This document shows positions 47,131 through 55,089 of a stretch of DNA of 64,000 nucleotides, in pieces (the first letter of the stretch is position 1; each line of letters begins with the position of its first letter). Source of the DNA: Mycobacterium sp. 1245805.9 (GTDB lineage: Bacteria; Actinomycetota; Actinomycetes; Mycobacteriales; Mycobacteriaceae); NCBI RefSeq assembly GCF_001672915.1, contig NZ_LZKR01000047.1, forward strand, positions 1-64,000, given 5' to 3'. The position numbers and the translations under genes were made by a program. Below the pieces are notes generated by a model. The model saw only the letters and a list, made by a program, of their open reading frames with translations, was not told the DNA's origin and ran no database searches.

Positions 47131-49848
47131 GTGAGCCCACCAGCCCCGCCAGTGCTGACCGTGCGGTACGAGGGATCGGAGCGCACCTTCGCAGCAGGCA
47201 CCGACGTCGTAATCGGGCGTGATCTTCGCGCGGACGTCCGCGTCGCCCACCCGCTGATCTCCCGGACGCACCTGATCGTGCGTTTCGACCAGGGTCGATG
47301 GATGGCCGTCGACAACGGGAGCCTCAACGGCCTCTACGTCCACAACCGTCGGGTGCCGGCCGTCGACATCCAGGACGGCCTGCGGGTCAACATCGGCAAC
47401 CCGGACGGACCGGCGCTGACGTTCGAAGTCGGCCGCCACCAGGGTTCGGCCGGACGTCCGCCCCTGACCACGTCGATACCGATCTACACGGCGCGCACAC
47501 CGAGCGCCCCCGCGTCCCAGAGCCAGCCGCAGCAGGTCGGTACGCCCTGGCCCGGCCAGCCGCAGCAGTCGCCGTCGGCCCCGGTCCGCCAGCCGACGCA
47601 TCCGCCGAGCGTGCCCAGGCCGATCCATCCGCCCAGCGGGCCGCAGCCGATGCATCCGCCGAGTGGGCCGCAGCCGATTCATCCGCCCACCGGGCCCCAG
47701 CCCTGGCAGCCGACCGGCGGACATCCGACCGGACCGCCCAGCGAACCGCAGCAGGCGCCGAAGATTTACCGGGCGCAACCCATGCAGGTGCCACCGGCGG
47801 AATCCGAGACCGGCCGCGTCCCGGAGCCGGTGGCCGCGGAGACCGGCCGCGTCCCTGACGCGGCGAACATCGCGACGTCGATGATGAAGATCCTGCGGCC
47901 AGGCCGAACAGGGTTGGTGTCGATGCCTGGCGCGGTCAAGATCGGCCGCGCCAACGACAACGACATCGTCATTCCCGAGGTGCTGGCATCGCGCCACCAC
48001 GCGACCCTGATCCCGACGCCGCAGGGCACCGAGATCCACGACAACCGCAGTATCAACGGGACTTTCGTCAACGGCGCCCGGGTCGAGACGGCCGTGCTGC
48101 ACGAGGGCGACGTCGTCACGATCGGGAACATCGACCTCGTCTTCGCCGGCGGCACCTTGGCCCGGCGGGACGAGTCCGCGACCGCGACGCGCACCGGCGG
48201 CCTCGACGTGCGCGGGGTGACGTGGACGATCGAGAACAACAAGGTGCTGCTCGACGACATCTCACTGGGCGCACAGCCCGGAACGCTGACCGCGGTCATC
48301 GGCCCGTCCGGAGCGGGCAAGTCGACGTTCGCGCGGTTGGTGGCCGGCTACACCCACCCGACCAAGGGCACGGTGGCCTTCGAGGGCCACAACGTGCACG
48401 CCGAATACGCCTCGCTGCGCAGCAGGATCGGGATGGTCCCGCAGGACGACGTGGTGCATGGGCAGCTGACCGTGCAGCAGGCTTTGATGTACGCGGCCGA
48501 GCTGCGGCTGCCGCCAGACACCACCAAGGACGACCGCGCCCAGGTGGTGGCCCGGGTGCTCGAGGAACTCGAGATGACCCAGCACCTGCAGACCCGGGTC
48601 GACAAGCTGTCCGGCGGCCAGCGCAAGCGCGCGTCGGTCGCGCTGGAGCTGCTGACCGGACCGTCGCTGCTGATCCTGGACGAGCCGACGTCCGGCCTGG
48701 ACCCGGCCCTGGATCGCCAGGTGATGACCATGCTGCGCCAGCTGGCCGACGCCGGCCGCGTGGTGCTCGTGGTCACCCACTCGCTGACCTACCTGGACGT
48801 CTGCGATCAGGTCCTGCTGCTGGCCCCCGGCGGCAAGACGGCGTTCTGCGGGCCGCCGAGCCAGATCGGTCCGGCGATGGGCACGACGAACTGGGCCGAC
48901 ATCTTCAGCACGGTCGCGGGCGATCCCGACGGCGCCAAGGCGCGCTACCTGGCGCGGACGGGCCCGCCCCCGCCGCCACCGCCGGCGGAGAAACCCGCCG
49001 AAATCGGCGACCCGTCGCACACGAGCCTGTTGCGGCAGTTCTCCACGATCGCGCGGCGGCAGGTGCGGTTGATCGTTTCCGACCGCGGCTATTTCGTGTT
49101 CCTCGCGCTGCTGCCGTTCATCATGGGCTCGCTGTCGATGTCGGTGCCCGGCGATGTGGGCTTCGGCAGACCGGACCCGATGGGCGCCGCGCCCACCGAG
49201 CCGGCGCAAATTCTGGTGCTCCTCAACGTCGGCGCGGTCTTCATGGGAACGGCGCTGACGATCCGGGATCTGATCGGTGAGCGGGCGATCTTCCTGCGCG
49301 AGCAGGCAGTCGGCCTGTCGACTTCCGCGTACCTGTTGGCGAAGGTGTTCGTGTACACGGTGTTCGCGGTCGTTCAGTCCGCGATCGTGACCGTCATCGC
49401 GATCGCCGGGAAGGGCGGCCCGACGCAGGGTGCCGTGGCGTTGGGGATTCCCAACCTGGAGCTGTTCGTCGACGTCGCGATGACGACCGTCGCCTCGGCG
49501 ATGCTCGGGCTGCTGTTGTCATCGATCGCCAGGTCGAATGAGCAAATCATGCCCCTGCTCGTGGTGGCGGTGATGTCGCAGCTGGTGTTCTCCGGCGGCA
49601 TGATTCCGGTCACCGATCGCCTTGGGCTGGACCAAATGTCTTGGGCCACACCGGCGAGATGGGGCTTCGCCGCGTCGGCGTCCACCGTTGACCTGCTCAG
49701 CCTGCAGGACAAGGTTCCGCAGACGCCGCACGACTCGCACTGGCATCACACCGCCGGCGCGTGGTGGTTCGACATGGGCATGCTGATCTTGCTCAGCGCC
49801 GTGTATCTCGGCTTCGTCCGCTGGAAGATTCGCCTCAAGGGCGGCTGA
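47131..49848 (+). CDS. Rv1747-like FHA-FHA-ABC exporter (ATPase and permease fused)
   Basis: 905 residues from GTG at 47131; TACAGT at 47117-47122 places a leaderless start at this GTG. FHA domain 1 (~8-100) has the core IGRDLRADV and SRTH. A Pro-rich linker holds four 9-residue repeats (HPPSGPQP-type) and two ETGRVP segments (226-231, 237-242). FHA domain 2 (~250-340) has IGRANDND and SRHH; then an ABC ATPase: Walker A GPSGAGKS, signature LSGGQRKR, Walker B LLILDEP. Six C-terminal transmembrane helices follow. Mtb Rv1747 is regulated by PknF phosphorylation of linker threonines; PknF is not next to it here. Confidence 0.94.
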   Translation: MSPPAPPVLTVRYEGSERTFAAGTDVVIGRDLRADVRVAHPLISRTHLIVRFDQGRWMAVDNGSLNGLYVHNRRVPAVDIQDGLRVNIGNPDGPALTFEVGRHQGSAGRPPLTTSIPIYTARTPSAPASQSQPQQVGTPWPGQPQQSPSAPVRQPTHPPSVPRPIHPPSGPQPMHPPSGPQPIHPPTGPQPWQPTGGHPTGPPSEPQQAPKIYRAQPMQVPPAESETGRVPEPVAAETGRVPDAANIATSMMKILRPGRTGLVSMPGAVKIGRANDNDIVIPEVLASRHHATLIPTPQGTEIHDNRSINGTFVNGARVETAVLHEGDVVTIGNIDLVFAGGTLARRDESATATRTGGLDVRGVTWTIENNKVLLDDISLGAQPGTLTAVIGPSGAGKSTFARLVAGYTHPTKGTVAFEGHNVHAEYASLRSRIGMVPQDDVVHGQLTVQQALMYAAELRLPPDTTKDDRAQVVARVLEELEMTQHLQTRVDKLSGGQRKRASVALELLTGPSLLILDEPTSGLDPALDRQVMTMLRQLADAGRVVLVVTHSLTYLDVCDQVLLLAPGGKTAFCGPPSQIGPAMGTTNWADIFSTVAGDPDGAKARYLARTGPPPPPPPAEKPAEIGDPSHTSLLRQFSTIARRQVRLIVSDRGYFVFLALLPFIMGSLSMSVPGDVGFGRPDPMGAAPTEPAQILVLLNVGAVFMGTALTIRDLIGERAIFLREQAVGLSTSAYLLAKVFVYTVFAVVQSAIVTVIAIAGKGGPTQGAVALGIPNLELFVDVAMTTVASAMLGLLLSSIARSNEQIMPLLVVAVMSQLVFSGGMIPVTDRLGLDQMSWATPARWGFAASASTVDLLSLQDKVPQTPHDSHWHHTAGAWWFDMGMLILLSAVYLGFVRWKIRLKGG
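47593..47700 (+). repeat. Tandem 27-bp repeat encoding Pro-rich linker of the FHA/ABC protein
   Basis: Four in-frame 27-nt units code for PTHPPSVPR, PIHPPSGPQ, PMHPPSGPQ and PIHPPTGPQ. The last three are near-identical in DNA. The tract sits between the two FHA domains. Such repeats can expand or contract and so may vary between strains. It adds length to the linker that in Mtb carries phosphothreonines. Confidence 0.85.
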
Positions 49849-49873
49849 TCTTTCGGGGTCCTGGGAGGCGGTT

Positions 49874-49995
49874 GAGTGTGCGCTGGCGGTTTTCGGTGTG
49901 CACTCAGGGCGGTGAAATCGCGATCTTCCCGCCCTGGCTTCACACTGAAAGCCCTGGGCTCACACGCAAAGCCCAGGGTTCACACGCAAAGCCCT
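49874..49995. repeat. Intergenic palindromic repeat (copy B)
   Basis: One unit of the same family as 39190-39390. It has GTGTGC outer bases, GGGCGG-N-ATCGCGATC-N-CCCGCCC centre and CACACTG, followed by two further motif copies, CTCACACGCAAAGCCC (49959) and TTCACACGCAAAGCCC (49979). As in copy A, it lies between two convergent genes, here the FHA/ABC exporter and the small gene 49994-50158. It could be a bidirectional terminator-like element or a mobile palindromic repeat. Confidence 0.8.
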
Positions 49996-50158
49996 AGGCG
50001 CCCTTTCGCACCACGTGCTCGGCGGCGGCGCGCATCCGATCCGACAACTGCAGCAGGGCGTGCTCACCGACCCCGTTCGGCACCGTGTAGGCGAGTTGCC
50101 GTAACTCAAGGGCGCAATCGCGCAACTCCTGGCGGAGGCGTGTCTCAAGGGTGGGCAT
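49994..50158 (-). CDS. Small hypothetical protein (54 aa)
   Basis: An ATG at 50158, behind GAGGAATGAAG, opens a 54-residue reading frame: MPTLETRLRQELRDCALELRQLAYTVPNG... ending AEHVVRKGA. It is mostly helical with regularly spaced Leu, Arg and Glu, which suggests a short coiled coil. The stop abuts the palindromic repeat. Two GCGTTTTTAC direct repeats and a small hairpin lie upstream at 50231-50278. No homologue is recognised. Confidence 0.6.
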   Translation of the reverse strand: MPTLETRLRQELRDCALELRQLAYTVPNGVGEHALLQLSDRMRAAAEHVVRKGA

Positions 50159-50230
50159 GGCTTCATTCCTCTGCGCGTGGGGGCTGAGAAAATTTTCGCA
50201 GTCCGGCCACGGATCCGCGATCCCGGCGAA

Positions 50231-50278
50231 GCGTTTTTACGGGAGATTGACAGCGTTTTTACATCCGGTGAACGGATG
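50231..50278. promoter_or_regulatory. Direct repeats and hairpin upstream of the 54-aa gene
   Basis: GCGTTTTTAC occurs at 50231-50240 and 50253-50262, 22 nt apart (about two helical turns), within a T-rich stretch unlike its surroundings. A hairpin CATCCG-GTGAA-CGGATG follows at 50262-50278. The arrangement is plausible for a tandem-site regulator of the small gene or of the ferritin-like gene end. No regulator is assigned. Confidence 0.4.
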
Positions 50279-50287
50279 CGATACGGG

Positions 50288-51112
50288 TCAGGGGCGCACG
50301 GCGACAAAGGTTTCGTTGGGCACGCCGGCGGCCAGCCCGTCCACGTCGAAGGGTTCGCGCAGCCGCGCGCGCAGCTTCCCCGGGTCGAGGAGCAGGCTGA
50401 TCTCGGCCGTCTGGCGCGCGAACAGGCGTCCGAAAAGCGGGTAGAGCCAACGCATTAACGCCCGTTCGGAGCGGGTGCACCGCGCCGCGCAGTAGCCGAC
50501 GTGGCCCAGCTCGTCGGTGAGGATCTCGGTGTACAGCCGGTCGATCCGCGCGGCCACGTCCGGCTCGTCGGCGAACAACTCGACACCAACCCGGCGCAAC
50601 TCGTCGAACATGATGCAGCCCGCCATCTCCGCGGCGCCCACGAAAGCGAATCCGAATCGCTCGGGCAGGAAGACTTCCATCTTGACGAATTGCCGCATCA
50701 CGAAAGGCGGCACCACGACCTGGAACGGCAGACCGAACATGTCCAGCACGTAGCTCAGCAGCCGGGTGTGGTAGTGCTCCTCGAGCGCCAGGTACACCCG
50801 CTCGGGGGGCTGGTCTGCGCCGCCGATCCGTCCGTAGGTATCGCCCAGGTCGACGCCGAATCGCTCCGCCTGGTTCAGTTTCGCGGTCGCCAACAGGAAC
50901 AGCATCTCAGGGGCGAGCCCGGCCTCGGGTCGGCGGCGGCGCAGGTTCCGCAGGAACACTTGCCGATCGATGGGCCGGCTGGAGCGAACCGGGTCGGCCT
51001 CCAGCGATCCGAAGAATTCCTCCCGGCTGGACAGTCGGCGATGCAGCAGATCCGCATCACCGTCCCGACGGACGAGAAAGTCCCGATAGCCTTCGATGGC
51101 CGTGCTGGTCAT
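50288..51112 (-). CDS. Ferritin-like diiron protein
   Basis: 274 residues. Two ExxH motifs, E112-x2-H115 (LEEHYH) and E201-x2-H204 (DELGH), with additional Glu in QAERFG and AEMAG, suggest a non-haem diiron four-helix bundle. These bundles occur in desaturases, N-oxygenases (AurF type) and ferritin-like oxidases. It is the second gene of a TetR operon (ATGA overlap with the TetR stop). Its relation to the divergent acyl-CoA dehydrogenase operon suggests oxidation of an acyl chain or ring carbon. The substrate is unknown. Confidence 0.72.
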   Translation of the reverse strand: MTSTAIEGYRDFLVRRDGDADLLHRRLSSREEFFGSLEADPVRSSRPIDRQVFLRNLRRRRPEAGLAPEMLFLLATAKLNQAERFGVDLGDTYGRIGGADQPPERVYLALEEHYHTRLLSYVLDMFGLPFQVVVPPFVMRQFVKMEVFLPERFGFAFVGAAEMAGCIMFDELRRVGVELFADEPDVAARIDRLYTEILTDELGHVGYCAARCTRSERALMRWLYPLFGRLFARQTAEISLLLDPGKLRARLREPFDVDGLAAGVPNETFVAVRP

Positions 51113-51714
51113 GATGCCTCCATTCCGTCGACGATGGTCTTGACGTATCGGTCCAGGAGCGCCACGCGTGACCGGGGCGCCGTTGCAGTGGTGACCAGCA
51201 ATGCGAACAGCCCGGTCAGGAAGATCGCCCCGAGTTCGCCGGCGTCCGCGTCCGGCGACACCCGTTGCGCGGCCTGCGCTTCCGTGATCGCGGCGATGAC
51301 GAACTCGGCCAGCGGGTGCTCGCCGAGCTGGTCCTCGATGGGGCGCGTCGCCGAGAAGTGCAGCCCGAGCATGTCCCGGAAGACGACCGGCCCCAGCCGC
51401 TCCTCGGCCGCAAGCACCTGGCGCACCAGCGAAGTCATCATCGACCTCAGGTCGCCGCCCGCGCTGGTTTCGGCGGCCAGCATCGCCACGATCTTGGACT
51501 CTTCGTCGCGTTCCAGCTCGGCCAGCACGTGTTCCTTGGTCGGGAAATGGAAATAGAACGTGCCCCGCGCCACCCCGACCGCCGAGGCGATCGCGGCGAC
51601 GTCGGTGCCCGCCAATCCCGACCTCGCGATCTCGGCGACGGCGGCGTCGAACAACCGGGCGCGCGTCTGCAGCCGCTGCGCCTCCCGTGCGCTCACCACC
51701 TGCGTCGAAGGCAT
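51109..51714 (-). CDS. TetR-family regulator of the acyl-CoA dehydrogenase operon
   Basis: 201 residues from the ATG at 51714. A canonical TetR HTH is seen in RLFDAAVAEIARSGLAGTDVAAIASAVGVARGTFYFHFPTKEHV (residues ~22-64). The C-terminal domain (VIAAITEAQAAQR...) is helical. It is divergent from the nine-gene operon starting at 51865 across an operator-like palindrome, and coupled to the ferritin-like gene. It probably represses both directions until an acyl-CoA-like ligand binds. Confidence 0.9.
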   Translation of the reverse strand: MPSTQVVSAREAQRLQTRARLFDAAVAEIARSGLAGTDVAAIASAVGVARGTFYFHFPTKEHVLAELERDEESKIVAMLAAETSAGGDLRSMMTSLVRQVLAAEERLGPVVFRDMLGLHFSATRPIEDQLGEHPLAEFVIAAITEAQAAQRVSPDADAGELGAIFLTGLFALLVTTATAPRSRVALLDRYVKTIVDGMEAS

Positions 51715-51735
51715 ACGAGCGAACGTACCCGGTTT

Positions 51736-51751
51736 ATTGACGCTCGTCAAT
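51736..51751. promoter_or_regulatory. Inverted repeat ATTGACG-CT-CGTCAAT, TetR operator
   Basis: Seven-base perfect arms around a 2-nt centre, 22 nt upstream of the TetR ATG and 114 nt upstream of the acyl-CoA dehydrogenase start. Fits a TetR autoregulatory site. TTGACG is also -35-like, so the operator may overlap a promoter. Confidence 0.7.
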
Positions 51752-51864
51752 GACGACCGTCAGCGAGCAGAAAGCTCGGTCAATGGAACGGGCATCTGGC
51801 GGTGACGACGGCGGCTGAGCACACTGAGAGGGCACGTCACCTCATCTGGGGCAAAGGGGCCGGG

Positions 51865-53043
51865 ATGGATTTCGAACTCGACGCCGCGCAACGCGCGTGG
51901 CTGGCCGAGGTTCGCGAATTCCTCCACGAGAACGTCACCGCGGAATTGCGGGCCGAACTCGCCGAGCATGACCTGGAATTCCCCGACGGCGAGGTCGCCC
52001 GGTTTCGACGCAAGATCGGCGAGAAGGGCTGGTTCGGGCTCAACTGGCCGCGCGAGTACGGCGGGCTGGGCCTCGGCGCCGTGCACCAGCACCTGCTGAT
52101 GAGCGAGTTCGAATACTGGGGCGTGCCCGGGCCGGACCTGACGGTCACCTCGGTGGCGCCGATGATCATGCGGCACGGCACCGAGCAGAACAAAACCGAA
52201 TGGCTGCCACCGATCGCCAGGGGCGAAATGATCTGTGCGGTGGGCTATTCCGAGCCCGACGCGGGCACCGACCTGGCCAGCCTGCGCACCCGCGCGATCC
52301 GCGATGGCCGGGAATGGGTGATCAACGGCACCAAGACCTGGAACAGCGGCGCCCAGCGCGCCACCCACGAGTGGCTGTGTGTGCGCACCGACCCGAATGC
52401 CGCGCGCCATCGCGGGATTTCGGTCATCATCGTGCCAATCGACAGCCCGGGCATCGAAATCCGCCCGCTGTACGCGTGGTCGGGCTATCGCACCAACGAG
52501 GTGCACTTCCACGACGTGCGCGTCCCGGTCACCAACCTCATCGGCGAGGTCAACCGGGGCTGGACCTACATCACCGGCGCCCTCGACCTGGAGCGCGGTG
52601 CGCTGACCAATGCCGGCGACCTGCGCCGCGCCGTCGACGACCTGATCGATCTGGCGCGACGCCCGCGGCGCGACGGGTCGGTTCCCGCCCACGACCCGGC
52701 GCTGCGGCGCCGGTTGGCGCGGGCCGAGGCCGACGTCGAGGCGGCCACGCTGATGGGCTACGAGGCCGCGTCGATCCTCGACGGCGGCGTCATCCCGACC
52801 GTCGAGGTCAGCGTCGAGAAGGTCTTCACCAGCGAATTGCGCCAGCGCATCGCCGAATTGGCGCTCGACGTGCTCGGGCCGGACGGGCTGCTGGCGCACC
52901 GCGGGCCGGACGCGCCGGTGGGCGGCAAATTCGAGCGGCTGTACCGGGCCGCCCCGCTGATGCGTTTCGGTGGGGGCACCAACGAAGTCCTGCGCGACAT
53001 CATCGCCCAGCGCGGCCACGGGATGCCGTCGTATGGACGTTAG
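51865..53043 (+). CDS. Acyl-CoA dehydrogenase (FadE, large subunit of a pair)
   Basis: 392 residues from the ATG at 51865 (GGGGCCGGG upstream), beginning MDFELDAAQ; a GTG at 51802 is in frame but atypical. VGYSEPDAGTDLASLRTRA, GWFGLNWPREYGGLG and RFGGGTNEVLRDIIAQ are conserved. It overlaps the following acyl-CoA dehydrogenase gene by 11 nt. Steroid side-chain FadE enzymes in Mtb are heteromers of two such unlike chains (for example FadE28-FadE29). It would dehydrogenate a CoA ester as the first beta-oxidation step of the operon. Confidence 0.9.
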   Translation: MDFELDAAQRAWLAEVREFLHENVTAELRAELAEHDLEFPDGEVARFRRKIGEKGWFGLNWPREYGGLGLGAVHQHLLMSEFEYWGVPGPDLTVTSVAPMIMRHGTEQNKTEWLPPIARGEMICAVGYSEPDAGTDLASLRTRAIRDGREWVINGTKTWNSGAQRATHEWLCVRTDPNAARHRGISVIIVPIDSPGIEIRPLYAWSGYRTNEVHFHDVRVPVTNLIGEVNRGWTYITGALDLERGALTNAGDLRRAVDDLIDLARRPRRDGSVPAHDPALRRRLARAEADVEAATLMGYEAASILDGGVIPTVEVSVEKVFTSELRQRIAELALDVLGPDGLLAHRGPDAPVGGKFERLYRAAPLMRFGGGTNEVLRDIIAQRGHGMPSYGR

Positions 53044-54142
53044 GCCGACCGCCGAGCGGCGCGAGTTCGCCGCGACGTTGCGCGCGCTGCTGGCCGCGGA
53101 GAGCCCGACGAGCCTGGTGCGCGGCCTGACCGATGCCGGCGCGGACCGAAGCACCCCCGCGCTGTGGAAAGCGCTGGCCGACGCCGGCGTCTTCGGGCTG
53201 GCGATCGCCCAGGAGCACGGCGGCTCCGGGGGGTCGGTCGAAGATCTCGCCGTCTTCTACACCGAGGCCGGGCGCGCCCTCTGCCCGACGACGGCGCACA
53301 GCACGATCGAGGCCGCGCTCGCGATCGATCAGCTTGGCCCCCAACGCGCCAAGGCCGAGTGGCTGCCGCGGCTGACGAGCGGCACCATCCGCGGCGCCAC
53401 CGCGCTGTGGAACGCCCGCGACGCCGCCGTCATCGCCCCGGTGCTTGGCGCCGAACCCGACTCGGCCGGCAGCTGGCGGCTGACCGGCACCGTGGACTAC
53501 GTCAGCGACGCCGACCTTGCCGACGTCGTCGTGGTGTCGGCCGCGGCCGGCGCGCGCACGCTGGTCTTCGTCGCGGACACGCACGCGCGCGGCCTGACCA
53601 TCGAGCCGATCGCCATGGCCGGCGGGCACCGGTCGTGCACAATGCGATTCGACGGCGTGGCCGTCGACTCGGGCGCGCTGCTCGGCGACGTCGACCGGCC
53701 GGCGCTGCGGCGCGTCGCCAACAGCGCGGTGGCGCTGGGATCCCTCGACCTGGTCGGCGTCGGGCAGGCCGTGCTGGACCGCACCGTCGAGTACACCAAG
53801 CTGCGTCACCAGTTCGGTCGCCCGATCGCGTCATTCCAGGCGGCCCAGCACCTGATCGCCAACATGCACATCGCGCTGGCGGCGGCGCGATTGGCCGCGC
53901 ACTCCGCGGTCTTTTGGCTGGCGCGCGGCCAGCTCGCCACCCGGGAGACGGCGATCGCGCGCATGCACGCCGCCGCCGCGGCCCGGCTGATCACCCTTGA
54001 CGCCCACCAATTGCACGGCGGGATGGGCTATGTCACCGAGACCGACCTGCATCTGTGGAGCGAGCGGGCGCGGCTCGGCTCGACACTTGGCGGTGGCGCC
54101 GACGTCGCCGCGGCCTGGCTGGAGGAGAGCATGAATGAGTGA
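53033..54142 (+). CDS. Acyl-CoA dehydrogenase-like subunit (partner)
   Basis: 369 residues. It has the fold signatures FGLAIAQEHGGSGGSVEDLA and RHQFGRPIASFQAAQHLIANM and HGGMGYVTETDLHLW. The usual C-terminal GxxE-containing catalytic region is degenerate compared with the first gene, as in the noncatalytic or second subunits of heteromeric FadE pairs. It is translated by overlap with the first. The pair is probably one alpha2-beta2 enzyme. The gene's stop overlaps the next start by 8 nt. Confidence 0.85.
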   Translation: MDVRPTAERREFAATLRALLAAESPTSLVRGLTDAGADRSTPALWKALADAGVFGLAIAQEHGGSGGSVEDLAVFYTEAGRALCPTTAHSTIEAALAIDQLGPQRAKAEWLPRLTSGTIRGATALWNARDAAVIAPVLGAEPDSAGSWRLTGTVDYVSDADLADVVVVSAAAGARTLVFVADTHARGLTIEPIAMAGGHRSCTMRFDGVAVDSGALLGDVDRPALRRVANSAVALGSLDLVGVGQAVLDRTVEYTKLRHQFGRPIASFQAAQHLIANMHIALAAARLAAHSAVFWLARGQLATRETAIARMHAAAAARLITLDAHQLHGGMGYVTETDLHLWSERARLGSTLGGGADVAAAWLEESMNE

Positions 54143-54635
54143 GGACGGCTTGATCGACGCCGAATCGGCCTCGCGGGTGGGCACCGTCGCCGCGTCCGCG
54201 ACGGGCGAGGTGAACCGGCGCGATTGGCAGCGCTGGGCCGCGGCGGTCGGTGACCACAACCCGCTGTGGTTCGACCCGGAGTACGCCCGGGCCAACGGCT
54301 TTCGCGACATCATCTGCCCCCCGCTGTTCCTGCAATACGCCGTCCTGGGTGTCACACGGCTGGCCGGGCTGCGCCCCGACGGATCCTCCGGTGCTGCCTC
54401 GGGCAGCCTCGCGTTTCCGCGCGCCCCCAAGCGGATGGCCGGCGGCGAGAGCTTCACCTTCCACCTGCCTGCCTACCACCGCGACGAGGTCAAGATGGTC
54501 CGCACCATCGAATCCATCGTCGAAAAACAGGGCCGCTCAGGAAGATTCGTGCTGGTCACCTGGCACACCGTGTACCGCAACCAGCACGGCGACCTCGTCG
54601 CCGAGGCGTCGACGTCGATGATCGCGCGGCCGTAG
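54135..54635 (+). CDS. MaoC-like hydratase (ChsH2 N-terminal-type)
   Basis: 166 residues. It has AAAVGDHNPLWFDPEYARANGF followed by CPPLFLQYAV, the hotdog hydratase helix, and later FTFHLPAYHRDEVKMVRTIESIVEKQGRSG. This is the MaoC domain that in Mtb ChsH2 is fused to a DUF35 domain; here it is a separate gene. It hydrates an enoyl-CoA with the neighbouring subunit. It is 7 nt ahead of the second MaoC gene. Confidence 0.82.
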   Translation: MSEDGLIDAESASRVGTVAASATGEVNRRDWQRWAAAVGDHNPLWFDPEYARANGFRDIICPPLFLQYAVLGVTRLAGLRPDGSSGAASGSLAFPRAPKRMAGGESFTFHLPAYHRDEVKMVRTIESIVEKQGRSGRFVLVTWHTVYRNQHGDLVAEASTSMIARP

Positions 54636-54642
54636 GAGCGCA

Positions 54643-55089
54643 ATGCAACCCAACCAGGTGTTCTACGAGGACGTCGCCGTGGGCGACCGGATGCCCACAC
54701 TGACGGTCACCGTCGACGAAACGCAGCTGTTCTTCTTCAGCGCCGCCACCTACAACGGCCACCGCATCCACTACGACAAGGAGTGGGCCCGCGCCGTCGA
54801 GGGCTACGACGACGTGCTCGTGCACGGGCCGCTGCAGGCGGCCCTGTTGGCCCGCACGATCGGCGACTGGATCGGCGGACGCGGCCGCCTGGTGTCCTTC
54901 TCGGTGCAGAACCGGGCGGTCGCATATCCCGGCCAGGCGCTCAGCTTCGGCGGGGAAGTCACGGGCAAGCGCCTTGCCGAAAACGGCGCCGGACTCCTGG
55001 ATCTCGAGATCGCCGGGCGCCGCGACGACACCGTGCTGATGCCGGGAACGGCGACCGTCGAGCTGCCCCGACGCGGAACGCCGTCGTGA
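54643..55089 (+). CDS. MaoC-like hydratase (ChsH1-type)
   Basis: 148 residues. ATYNGHRIHYDKEWARAVEGYDDVLVHGPLQAALLA is a complete hotdog hydratase motif with Asp/His positions, and GRGRLVSFSVQNRAVAYPGQALSFGGEV follows. It matches the small ChsH1 subunit of the steroid side-chain hydratase in order and length. Its stop overlaps the Ltp2-like start (GTGA). Together with the previous gene it would hydrate the enoyl-CoA made by the FadE pair. Confidence 0.85.
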   Translation: MQPNQVFYEDVAVGDRMPTLTVTVDETQLFFFSAATYNGHRIHYDKEWARAVEGYDDVLVHGPLQAALLARTIGDWIGGRGRLVSFSVQNRAVAYPGQALSFGGEVTGKRLAENGAGLLDLEIAGRRDDTVLMPGTATVELPRRGTPS

